Below the pieces are notes generated by a model. The model was not told the origin of the DNA and made no database searches. It worked only from the letters and a program-made list of their open reading frames with translations. Positions 1 to 7,051 of a stretch of 7,594 nt of DNA are shown here, piece by piece (position 1 is the first letter of the stretch; every line of letters starts with the position of its first letter). Source of the DNA: Gemmatimonadaceae bacterium (GTDB taxonomy: Bacteria; Gemmatimonadota; Gemmatimonadetes; Gemmatimonadales; Gemmatimonadaceae); contig JANXUN010000673.1 of NCBI GenBank assembly GCA_025356185.1, forward strand, positions 1 through 7,594, in the 5' to 3' direction. Made by a program: the position numbers and the translations under genes.

Positions 1-2312
1 TAAACAAGCCATTTGCCATCGGGCGAAATGCGCGGATTGGTTTCGTCGGCTGGCCCAGTCACGAACGGCGTTATGGACGAGAGAGAATCGGTGGGCGCAA
101 GGTAGATATCGCGCGGACCGTCCAGCGTGCGTATTGCCGAAATGCCACCCGCGGGTCCTGGCGCAATCTCCGCGAGACCTGAGCGAGAGAGCAGCACCGA
201 ATCCGTACCGCTGCCGTCCCAGGGGCGCGACAGGATGCGCGTTTCGGTTGCCTTTCCGTTGACGTACAGAATGCGTGAGCCATCGCGCGACCAGGTGGCC
301 CGATAGCTGACGCTGTCCGATGTGAACCGGCTCACCGACCCGTTCTGCAAGTCGTGAATCCAGATGTTGCCGGTATTGTAAGCGCCCGCCGAAACGCGAA
401 CTGCCAGGCGCCGTCCATCCGGGGAGGGCGTTGGTTCCGCATAGGCACGTACCGGAAACGACAACGGGCGTTCGGCACCATGTTGATTGACCATCACAAG
501 TTCGGTGGCTGGTGCGGTGCTCTGCGACAGGTAAAATAACCAACCATTCTGCGTCACCGACAGCATCGATGTGGTTGAAAGGTCCACCATGAGTCTTTCG
601 AGAATGCGAACGGCGGGACCTGTAACGCGGCGTTTGCCAGGTGAGAACGGTGCTGCGAACACCACTTCACCGGGTCGCCCGAACACCAAATGGTTTGGAG
701 CCGCGAAATGCGGAGAGAAACCGCGCACTCCCAGCAGGTTGATTGAGCCGTTCGCAAGTGAAACGACTGCGAGTTCCACGGAGTCCGGAAGCATGCCCTT
801 CCCGTGCACCACGGTGACAAGTGCGTGCGTGCTTCCCGGAAGAATTTCCGGCTGCATGATCGCCTGGATTCCCAGTGCAGTGTCCGGCGCCGCGAGTCGG
901 TGCGGTGTTTCACCTTCGGCATTGGTGATCCAGAGTTCCGGACCGTAGGTGTACACAATGCGATTGTCGTCGCCCCAACTCGACACTTTGATAGGTTGCC
1001 CTGACGCGCCCGTGGCCAGAAGTACAGGTGTTCCACCGCTTATCGGGATCTTCACGAGCCGCTGGGATTGCGCACTGTACAGCAGCCACTGGTCGTCCGG
1101 CGAGATCACGGCATACGTAACGTCTTCTGCGCCCTTCACGATGTGCGACATCGCATTGTCCACACTTCTGACAAACAGCGCACGCGGCGAGTTCCGCGTC
1201 CGGGCACTGAACGCGAGCAGCGACCCGTCGCGCGAGATGACAACGCGGTTACCGCTTGACAGGTTGCTCAGCCCGATCGAGTCCGGCAGCACCACCTCGA
1301 ACTCGCCGGTCAATGGCGCTGGCGGCGTGCGAGTGCTCAGCCAGAGGGCCGAGATAACGGCGGCTGCCGTTGCGATCCATGCCACGATTTCCCGCACGCG
1401 CATGCGTGACGCGCTCGTTGCGTTCGCGGCGGCGCGAGACACCGCTCGGGAACGCGCGTCTCCGGGCATGCCTACTGATTTCTGCCCGGTGAGCGCCGCA
1501 GAAAAATCCGCCGCCGACGCAAAGCGATCGGCAGGGAGCTTGGCGAGTGCTGTCATTACCGCTGCTTCAAGCGATTCAGGAACAGTGGCACGCGCTGCGC
1601 TGAGCGGCGTCGGCGTCGCGGTTAGTACCTTCGCAACAATTGCCTGTGCCGTCGGTCCCGTGAAAGGGGGCTCCCCCGCCAGCATTTCATACGTGACTAC
1701 ACCCAGTGCATAAATATCCGCTCGCGCGTCGACAGCTTTTTCGCCCATCGCCTGCTCGGGACTCATGTACTGCGGCGTACCCAGCGAGAGTCCCGTTTGC
1801 GTCATGCGCTGCGCGCCCGCGTGTTGCACAGCAAGCGCAATACCAAAGTCGGCCACGAGCGCGTGCCCGCCCTGCAACAGGATGTTTTCTGGTTTGATGT
1901 CGCGATGAATCACGCCGCGTTCATGCGCGCACTGCAGCGCGTCAGCCACTTCACGAGCGAGTTGCACTGCGTCATTAACGGGCAATTGCGTTTCGCGCTC
2001 CAACCGCGCGCGCAACGTTTCGCCTTCCACAAACGGCATGACATAGAACAACTGCCCGTCGGCACTGCCGCTGTCGAACAGCGGCAGAATATGCGGATGT
2101 TGCAAATTCGCCGTGGTCCGAATCTCGGCCAGAAACCGCTCGGCGCCCAAGACCGCAGCGAGTTCAGGATGCAACACCTTGATCGCGACCTGACGCTGAT
2201 GGCGCACATCGCGCGCGAGATACACGGTCGCCATGCCGCCGCGGCCGAGCTCGCGCTCGAGGGTGTAACGGTCGGCTAAGGCCGACGCCAGGGACGGACT
2301 CTCGGGACTCAC
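1..2312 (-). CDS. Membrane Ser/Thr protein kinase with C-terminal beta-propeller (partial, C-terminus outside window)
   Basis: The frame is open from the GTG at 2312 to the left edge (770 codons seen) and is a PknB-type (Hanks) kinase. In order it shows a glycine loop GRGGMATV (23-30), VAIK lysine K45, HRDIKPEN with catalytic D138, DFG D155, a threonine-bearing activation segment, and SPE 184-186. All catalytic residues are present, so it should be active. A single hydrophobic helix lies at about 309-325. The rest carries PD40/WD40-like strands: SRDGSLLAFSA (360-370), SPDDQWLLYS (404-413), SRDGSRILYV (675-684), SPDGKWLV (763-770). The family arrangement is a cytoplasmic kinase with an extracytoplasmic propeller that may sense a ligand or bind protein; substrates are unknown. 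Start choice: an in-frame TAA lies about 40 bases upstream, no ATG or TTG exists after it, and GTG gives the usual short N-terminus before the ADRYTLERELG block. No clear Shine-Dalgarno precedes it. The upstream side abuts an unrelated decayed hydrolase on the other strand. Confidence 0.93.
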   Translation of the reverse strand, partial: MSPESPSLASALADRYTLERELGRGGMATVYLARDVRHQRQVAIKVLHPELAAVLGAERFLAEIRTTANLQHPHILPLFDSGSADGQLFYVMPFVEGETLRARLERETQLPVNDAVQLAREVADALQCAHERGVIHRDIKPENILLQGGHALVADFGIALAVQHAGAQRMTQTGLSLGTPQYMSPEQAMGEKAVDARADIYALGVVTYEMLAGEPPFTGPTAQAIVAKVLTATPTPLSAARATVPESLEAAVMTALAKLPADRFASAADFSAALTGQKSVGMPGDARSRAVSRAAANATSASRMRVREIVAWIATAAAVISALWLSTRTPPAPLTGEFEVVLPDSIGLSNLSSGNRVVISRDGSLLAFSARTRNSPRALFVRSVDNAMSHIVKGAEDVTYAVISPDDQWLLYSAQSQRLVKIPISGGTPVLLATGASGQPIKVSSWGDDNRIVYTYGPELWITNAEGETPHRLAAPDTALGIQAIMQPEILPGSTHALVTVVHGKGMLPDSVELAVVSLANGSINLLGVRGFSPHFAAPNHLVFGRPGEVVFAAPFSPGKRRVTGPAVRILERLMVDLSTTSMLSVTQNGWLFYLSQSTAPATELVMVNQHGAERPLSFPVRAYAEPTPSPDGRRLAVRVSAGAYNTGNIWIHDLQNGSVSRFTSDSVSYRATWSRDGSRILYVNGKATETRILSRPWDGSGTDSVLLSRSGLAEIAPGPAGGISAIRTLDGPRDIYLAPTDSLSSITPFVTGPADETNPRISPDGKWLV

Positions 2313-2340
2313 GTCGACAAAATGCAGCGGCGACGCTTTC

Positions 2341-2556
2341 GGCGCGAATTATTTCCCTTTCGAAGTTCATGATGGCCAAGTAGCCCGGTTCCGCGCCGAA
2401 ATGCATGGTGGCGTCGTGGTCACGATGCCGGGCGCTACGCACTATCTGCACTAAAGACGCGGCGACGACGTGGAACGCGCTGTTCGTACGATTCTGCCTG
2501 GCTTGTCGGTCGGCGCCGGTCTAACTAACGAGCGTTACCGCAGTCAAAGGCATTGA
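2341..2556 (+). pseudogene. C-terminal remnant of an alpha/beta hydrolase with an in-frame stop
   Basis: Read on the plus strand, this frame gives YFPFEVHDGQVARFRAEMHG, then VVVTMPGATHYLH, a TAA at 2452-2454, and in the same frame RRGDDVERAVRTILPGL, ending at TGA 2554-2556. This matches the closing part of many alpha/beta hydrolases: a helix of the type VxRFRxE, a strand ending in the catalytic histidine of GATHYL, then a final helix of the type DDVERAVRTIL. The N-terminal two thirds with the nucleophile elbow are absent, because upstream of about 2320 the DNA belongs to the kinase gene on the other strand and this frame is closed by TAA at 2266. The result is a 5'-truncated gene with a nonsense codon just after the catalytic His. 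The family call rests on pattern memory of these C-termini; the exact left boundary is uncertain (about 2326-2350). Confidence 0.55.
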
Positions 2557-2623
2557 GGCGCGCTGTGTAACGGCGCAACGCTCCGCGCTGCTCCGTTACA
2601 CAGCTAAGTTATGAGAGCCTTTG
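2519..2623 (+). repeat. Long hairpin element, attC-like (site 1)
   Basis: GTCTAAC at 2519-2525 fits the integron R'' core RYYYAAC exactly and lies at the end of the decayed hydrolase reading frame. Downstream, CAAAGGC (2545-2551) pairs with GCCTTTG (2617-2623). Inside that, a perfect 12-bp inverted repeat GCTGTGTAACGG (2562-2573) and CCGTTACACAGC (2593-2604) encloses a 19-base loop. The two stems are separated by unequal internal loops, as in folded attC sites. Against this, the expected R' core GTTRRRY is missing; the nearest is GTTATGA at 2609-2615. There is no T-tract after the stem, so a simple intrinsic terminator is less likely. The inverted repeats are directly visible; the attC label is inference. 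Confidence 0.35.
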
Positions 2624-2666
2624 CAGCAGCACGCGGCGTTGCGCCGACCCGACGCGGATAAATCGC

Positions 2667-2670
2667 GGAG
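2667..2670 (+). promoter_or_regulatory. Shine-Dalgarno for the secreted hydrolase
   Basis: GGAG ends five bases before the ATG at 2676, a good position for ribosome binding, and it fixes this start over later in-frame codons. A small hairpin CGGCG-TTG-CGCCG lies just upstream at 2634-2646; its role is unclear. I see no convincing -35/-10 pair between the long hairpin and this site. Confidence 0.6.
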
Positions 2671-2675
2671 ACTTC

Positions 2676-3464
2676 ATGCGACTTCGTTCTATCATCGCCA
2701 TCGCGCTATTCGTGGCGTCACCAGCTAAAAGTCAGACGGGATTTCTTGATCGGTCCCTCACGCTGCACGGAACGACGTACCGGTATCAGGTCTACGTCCC
2801 CGCCAATTACACGTCGGCGAAAGCATGGCCGGTCATCGTGTCGCTCCACGGTAACGGTCGGCAAGGAGACGATGGGATGTTACAAACAGGGACAGACTTC
2901 GCGATTCGGGTTCGACAGAATCGGACGCCGTTTCCGGCGATCGTCGTCTTTCCTCAGGCTCAAGTTGGAACGCGGTGGGCTGACGCCGAGATGCAGGACA
3001 TGGTGATCGCCGAAGCAGACCAAGCGCTCGCCGAGTGGCACGTCGACCAGGCCCGCGTATACCTGCATGGTTATTCTATGGGCGGCTCCGGGAGTTACCG
3101 GATCGCCTACAAGTGGCCGACACGCTTTGCTGCGATCGTGATTGTCGCTGGAAGAGTGGTCCCGGCGTCGCCAAACACGTCGTCGGAAATCGACCGCGAC
3201 CGCAGGGCGAATCCATTTCTGACCACACAAGATCCGTATGCAGTTCTCGCAGAGCGACTCAAGAGCGTTCCCATCTGGATCTTCCACGGAGACGCGGACG
3301 AGTCTGTACCAGTGACAGAGTCGCGGCAGTTGGTGGGTGCCCTTAAGAAGGTCGGTGCACCAGTGCGCTATACCGAGTTTCCCCTTGTCGATCACACCTT
3401 CGCCCCCGCAAAGGCGTACGACGACCGCGAATTGTTCGGATGGCTGCTCGCCCAGCATCGGTAG
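2676..3464 (+). CDS. Secreted alpha/beta hydrolase, esterase/peptidase-like
   Basis: A complete 262-residue protein. Residues 1-19 form a Sec-type signal peptide (basic MRLR, hydrophobic core IIAIALFVA, probable cleavage after AKS), so the enzyme should act in the periplasm or outside the cell. The mature part has the alpha/beta hydrolase order: oxyanion-side motif SLHGNG (56-61), nucleophile elbow GYSMGG with Ser134, acid Asp218 in HGDADESVP, and catalytic His240 in VDH. Spacing and length fit the phospholipase/carboxylesterase and predicted-peptidase group (COG4099-like; PHB-depolymerase-related), which cleaves ester or peptide bonds. The actual substrate cannot be read from the sequence. 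The gene is alone on its strand among minus-strand kinases. It is bounded on both sides by hairpin elements, which resembles the layout of an integron cassette. No frameshift or missing catalytic residue is seen. Confidence 0.88.
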   Translation: MRLRSIIAIALFVASPAKSQTGFLDRSLTLHGTTYRYQVYVPANYTSAKAWPVIVSLHGNGRQGDDGMLQTGTDFAIRVRQNRTPFPAIVVFPQAQVGTRWADAEMQDMVIAEADQALAEWHVDQARVYLHGYSMGGSGSYRIAYKWPTRFAAIVIVAGRVVPASPNTSSEIDRDRRANPFLTTQDPYAVLAERLKSVPIWIFHGDADESVPVTESRQLVGALKKVGAPVRYTEFPLVDHTFAPAKAYDDRELFGWLLAQHR

Positions 3465-3486
3465 CATGTCTCGTCGCGAGCGAGGC

Positions 3487-3584
3487 GGGCAACAACGCCT
3501 TGCAGTCTGACGAGCGGGCTATTGTGTGCTCGCTGCGCTCGCTGTCTTTCATTCGCTCGCAGCTAGACTCTGGCGTTGAGGTTG
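3487..3584 (+). repeat. Folded inverted-repeat element, attC-like (site 2)
   Basis: Beginning 22 bases after the hydrolase stop, the sequence folds back on itself in three nested stems. CAACGCC (3493-3499) pairs with GGCGTTG (3572-3578), GTCT (3505-3508) with AGAC (3565-3568), and GAGCG (3512-3516) with CGCTC (3555-3559). They are separated by unequal unpaired bases and capped by a loop of about 38 bases containing CTCGCTGCGCTCGCTG. Nested imperfect stems with extrahelical bases, GGCAACAACGCC at the left and GGCGTTGAGG at the right, resemble R''/L''/L'/R' of attC. GTTGAGG fits GTTRRRY except for the last base, and GGGCAAC fits RYYYAAC only partly. The alternative is a transcription terminator or a random hairpin region. 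Confidence 0.4.
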
Positions 3585-3649
3585 TCGAATAAGTCGTTTT
3601 CGCGTCACGTGTCCGCGCGCACATCGATCGCGACCTTTGCAGATACGCA

Positions 3650-3916
3650 ATGTCCGTCAGCGCGGCGTTTTATTGGCGATTCGTGCACGAACACATTGAT
3701 ACGGTATCGTTTTTTACGCGGCGTGGCCCGCGTGCGCCAATTTTTTAATGCAGTGGACGAGACAAAAGAGTTTCCATTGTACATCGACTTTCGCACGTCA
3801 TTCTCGATCAAATGCGCACCGTTGATGACGAACGCCTGGGCAAACGATTGGGCGCACTGACTAGGGCGACCATGACGAAAGTGCTCGGCGTTTTGCAAGC
3901 CACGTTCGTCGCGTAG
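3650..3916 (+). pseudogene. Decayed MazF/PemK-family toxin gene
   Basis: The clearest part is 3788-3916, which reads SHVILDQMRTVDDERLGKRL then GALTRATMTKVLGVLQATFV and stop. This fits the C-terminal half of MazF/PemK endoribonucleases (pattern DQIRTVDKxRLGKRLGxL plus a closing helix). Just upstream, a different frame reads FNAVDETKEFPLYIDF (about 3747-3790), matching the preceding strands (pattern TTxxKxYPFEVxL). An ATG at 3650 opens the first frame again (MSVSAAFYWRF, up to RRGPRAPIF), which could be a worn N-terminus (VYWxDF). The pieces join only with one shift at the T-run 3741-3746 and another near 3788, where roughly a dozen residues also seem to be missing. The intact family cleaves mRNA at short sequences and is paired with an antitoxin; no antitoxin gene is visible. 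With these lesions I expect no active toxin. The N-terminal assignment is weak, the C-terminal one good. Confidence 0.6.
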
Positions 3917-4146
3917 ACAACTTTGAACAGTCGGGTAGATAGGTAACACCACAGTCCAAATAGATGGATAACACTGTGGGCAGTTCCGTGATGATGTAAT
4001 CGTGTTCGTGGAAGGTCGCCAGTAAGACCGCGTTGAAGTAGATGGCCTACTGTTTCGTCAGGAAACGGCGTAAAACCGGGTACGTTTGATCATGACTCCA
4101 TCTGCTCACCAAATGAAGTCTCCTGCAATCCCCGGGGGTGGTTCAG
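3917..4146. other. Gene-free stretch between toxin remnant and kinase
   Basis: No complete gene is recognisable in these 230 bases. They are visibly less GC-rich than the kinase genes. The stretch holds a repeated block at 3936-3979 (listed separately), a CCCCGGGGG palindrome near 4131-4139 that is too short to call a terminator, and on the minus strand a protein-like reading frame broken by a TAG at 4049-4047. No rho-independent terminator for the minus-strand kinase ending at 4147 is evident. Confidence 0.5.
3936..3979. repeat. Imperfect direct repeat pair with internal inverted repeat
   Basis: TAGATAGGTAACAC (3936-3949) recurs as TAGATGGATAACAC (3961-3974), a 25-base period with two mismatches in 14. 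CCACAGT (3949-3955) and ACTGTGG (3973-3979) also form a perfect 7-bp inverted repeat across the second copy. It could be a protein-binding site, an old mobile-element end or chance. Confidence 0.4.
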
Positions 4147-7026
4147 TCAGTTCGACGAGCCCGATGTAAAGCGTCTGGCGCGCTCCGAAAATCTGGCCGC
4201 TTCGCTCCTGTTGCCGCGCGCCAACTCCAATCGCGCTGCCTGCTCAAATGCTCGGCCCCGAAACAAGACGACCCACGGCCCCCACGGCGTAGACAGATAC
4301 CAACGCTCGGCGTCTTCTGTCTTGCCGATGCGTTCCAGCCACGCGGCTCGAGCCCAACGCAGCCACTGCGCGTTGATTGGACCGGTGAGATTTTGCAACT
4401 CGTGCGTTTCGGTTGCGGAATCACCGATGGACTGCGCGTGGATCGCACGGAGACCGTGAAGAATTGTTGAGTCTTCCGTCGACAAATGTTTGCGGGTTGC
4501 AATGCGGTTCAATCGGCGTGTGAACGACGCTTCATTCGCAGCGCGCACCGCGAGCAACGCTGCTTGTTTGATGTGATTCATCCCTGCGTTTGACGTATCT
4601 GACGACGCAGACCTTTCGAGAATATCTCCTGCACGATTCCAGATTTCTTTTGACATCACGACCGCGGGAATCCCCGCCAGCGTCCACCACATTTCCGCTG
4701 CCGCAACCGAATCAATTGCGGCAAGAGATGCACCACGCTGCTTCGCTTCCTCCCAGTTGTTCCGAGCCGCGTCGAATTGCATCAGTACGGCGAGTGCCGC
4801 GGCCTGATGTTGTGGGCTGCTTGCACTGGTCGTTAGTGATTCAGCAAGCGCGTATGCGGTTTTCGTGATACCAACCGAACCAGCGCTGGCTTGGAGAGAA
4901 CGACCAAGTGCCTGAGCCGACTCCTCGCGCAACGCGCGAACCAGCGTTGCCGCATCGGGAATTGCCGGGTCAGCCGCTGGACCAAGCGCCAGTGCGAGTG
5001 CTAACTGGAGTCCGTGGATGACACGATCATTACGAATTCCCCGTGTCAGGAGCGGTGCAATAAGTTTTCGCGCGGCGGCGATGTCACCCGCTTCGAACGC
5101 AAGTTGTGACAAGTGCAGACGTACTTCCGGATGCCCGAGTGAGTCGAGTTGCAGCGTGCGCGCGAGGGGTGCTTCCGCATTGGTGGTCGGCTGTCCAAGC
5201 AACGGTGAAACGTGCACACGATACTCCCCTAACTCGGCCCACGCATCAGCATCGTCAGGATAGCGTTGCACTAACGTCAGCAAGTCGCGCTCTGCACGCA
5301 CATCATTGTGCGCGCGTGCATCCACCGCCGCAATCAACATTGCATTTCGTTCTGGCAAACGCGATACAAACCGAAGTGCATGCGCACGCGCATCATTCTC
5401 TCCATCCAATCCGGCCCAACCCTTGGCGAAGCCAAGCCGATACCACGCCAACGCATACGTCGAATCGATTGCCAACGCAGCGTTGTAGGCGGCGATTGCG
5501 TCAAACAACTGCCAATCGCGAAGCGCGCGTTCGCCGGCCAGTAGTGACTTGAGTGCCGGAACCGACGATGTACCACCCAATGCCGCATTGCCAAGCGCTC
5601 GGCCTTCGCGTTTGACCAGTAGTTCTGCTCCCAACTGGTCGGCCAAAATAAACAATGAATCGGCGGGGCCTTCCACGTGTGCGCGCACTACATGCGAAGA
5701 TGCGAGCGGCGAACGCAATTCGGCGTTGATCTCGAGCCTGTCACCCAACACGACGACGGTGCCAGTAACAAATAGATTGGCACCGAGTCTGCTCACGCGA
5801 GCTTGTGCCGCATCAACATCGATGTTCTGATCTATCGACCGTTTTCCGATGGCGCGCAACACCGCATTCGACTCGAGCGTGCGCAACACTTCAGGGGCAT
5901 CAAGTCGACCTGAGAGCAATGCCGACAGCGCCTCGCCGAGGAAAGCGCGGGTGGTGTCTCCTCGCACATCAAAGGGCAGCACTGCGACCACGGGAATGCC
6001 GTTGACCTCTGCAATGGTGCCGGGAGTTGTCGAACGTGAGCGAACGACATCAATAATTAATGCGACGAGCATGGCAGCAACCGCGGCGATCGCGATCCAT
6101 TTATTGGTGCGCGGTGCACTTGCTGGATTGATAGCGGGTTGGCCGATTGTTGGGGCGGCACCCATCGATGTGGAAGCATCACGCAAATTGTCAATCGTCC
6201 TTACTATTTCATTCGCATCCTGCGGGCGATCGGCCGGGCGTTTCTGAAGACAACGCATGACGAGCGCCGCTAACTCCGGTCGCACGGATGCGCGACGCAC
6301 GTCAATTGACTGCGGCGTTTCGATAACGTGGGCTGCGAGCAGTGCTTGCGTCGTTCGAGCCGTGAAGGGCGGTTGACCGCATAACATCTCGTACGCCACG
6401 ACACCAAATGCATACAAGTCAGCGCGGTGATCGATTGCGGGGTCAGCGCTGACTTGTTCGGGAGACATGTACATCGGCGTCCCCACTGTAACGCCAGCGG
6501 CAGTCAATGGGCGCGCGCCGACCGTAGTCGCGTCAATCAATGCCTTTGCGACACCGAAATCGGTGACCAATGCAATGTCGCCCGTCAAAAGAATATTTTC
6601 AGGCTTGATATCGCGATGCACGACGCCCTTTCCATGCGCATACGCCAGCGCACTGGCAATCTCTCGGAGTATGCGCGTCGCGTCGCTCACGGAAAATTCT
6701 CCGCTGCGTGTAAGACGATCGCGAAGGGTTTCGCCATCGACGAACGGCATTGTGTAGTACGGTATTCCCGCTGCGCTGCCGGTCGTAATGAGCGGTACGA
6801 TATGCGGATGTTGCAATCGCGCAGCCAATTTGATTTCTCGAGCGAATCGTTCGGCTGACAGCTCGGCCAGTAGCTCGGGCGCCAACAACTTCACAACCAC
6901 TTCTCTGCGCAGCTCCTGATCGACCACAAGGAATACGCGCGACATGCCACCGCCGCCCAATTCACGCGTGACCGTAAACCCCGGACCAAGCGCCGCCTGC
7001 AGATTTTCGATCAGAAGCGGATTCAT
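4147..7026 (-). CDS. Membrane Ser/Thr protein kinase with TolB-like domain and TPRs
   Basis: A complete 959-residue protein from ATG 7026 to TGA 4147. The kinase domain (about 17-280) has a glycine loop GGGGMSRV (24-31), lysine K46 in VVVK, HRDIKPEN with D139, DFG D156, activation-segment threonines 175/180/183 and SPE 188-190, so catalysis should be intact. A linker rich in Ala/Pro leads to one transmembrane helix (about 310-328, IAIAAVAAMLVALIIDVV). After it, 345-470 (VVAVLPFDVRG, FLGEALSALLSGRL) fits the TolB N-terminal-like/COG5616 module. A TPR unit (about 497-535: AGERALRDWQLFDAIAAYNAAL) opens a long helical tail to the end, with further TPR-like pairs likely. The family picture is a cytoplasmic kinase with an extracytoplasmic protein-binding tail; ligand and substrate are unknown. 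No good Shine-Dalgarno precedes the ATG, although the 20 upstream bases are AT-rich. It is not co-directional with its neighbour at 7052 and is separated from the other kinase by the island. Confidence 0.95.
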   Translation of the reverse strand: MNPLLIENLQAALGPGFTVTRELGGGGMSRVFLVVDQELRREVVVKLLAPELLAELSAERFAREIKLAARLQHPHIVPLITTGSAAGIPYYTMPFVDGETLRDRLTRSGEFSVSDATRILREIASALAYAHGKGVVHRDIKPENILLTGDIALVTDFGVAKALIDATTVGARPLTAAGVTVGTPMYMSPEQVSADPAIDHRADLYAFGVVAYEMLCGQPPFTARTTQALLAAHVIETPQSIDVRRASVRPELAALVMRCLQKRPADRPQDANEIVRTIDNLRDASTSMGAAPTIGQPAINPASAPRTNKWIAIAAVAAMLVALIIDVVRSRSTTPGTIAEVNGIPVVAVLPFDVRGDTTRAFLGEALSALLSGRLDAPEVLRTLESNAVLRAIGKRSIDQNIDVDAAQARVSRLGANLFVTGTVVVLGDRLEINAELRSPLASSHVVRAHVEGPADSLFILADQLGAELLVKREGRALGNAALGGTSSVPALKSLLAGERALRDWQLFDAIAAYNAALAIDSTYALAWYRLGFAKGWAGLDGENDARAHALRFVSRLPERNAMLIAAVDARAHNDVRAERDLLTLVQRYPDDADAWAELGEYRVHVSPLLGQPTTNAEAPLARTLQLDSLGHPEVRLHLSQLAFEAGDIAAARKLIAPLLTRGIRNDRVIHGLQLALALALGPAADPAIPDAATLVRALREESAQALGRSLQASAGSVGITKTAYALAESLTTSASSPQHQAAALAVLMQFDAARNNWEEAKQRGASLAAIDSVAAAEMWWTLAGIPAVVMSKEIWNRAGDILERSASSDTSNAGMNHIKQAALLAVRAANEASFTRRLNRIATRKHLSTEDSTILHGLRAIHAQSIGDSATETHELQNLTGPINAQWLRWARAAWLERIGKTEDAERWYLSTPWGPWVVLFRGRAFEQAARLELARGNRSEAARFSERARRFTSGSSN

Positions 7027-7051
7027 GTGAATAAGCTACATATTAATTCGG

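Noticed and set aside
554..1713. Several 120-250-codon open frames over the propeller part of the first kinase
   Set aside because: All are other-frame or antisense shadows of the continuous minus-strand kinase frame, which carries clear domain motifs throughout.
2164..2451. 95-codon minus-strand open frame starting upstream of the first kinase
   Set aside because: It overlaps the kinase glycine loop in another frame and reads as Arg-rich shadow there. I considered it as a longer kinase N-terminus, but that would need a frameshift.
2562..2604. Intrinsic terminator
   Set aside because: The stem is strong but there is no run of T on either side, and the loop of 19 bases is long.
2621..2663. 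Sigma-70 promoter before the hydrolase (TTGCAG and ATAAAT)
   Set aside because: The spacing is about 30 bases, far from 16-18, and no better pair is present.
3576..3860. 94-codon plus-strand open frame as an independent gene
   Set aside because: Only its middle (ETKEFPLYIDF) is protein-like and fits the MazF remnant; the rest changes meaning when the frame is shifted.
3605..3952. 115-codon minus-strand open frame
   Set aside because: It lies antisense to the MazF-like reading, has no recognisable motif, and its residues look like a shadow (rich in Arg, His, Cys without pattern).
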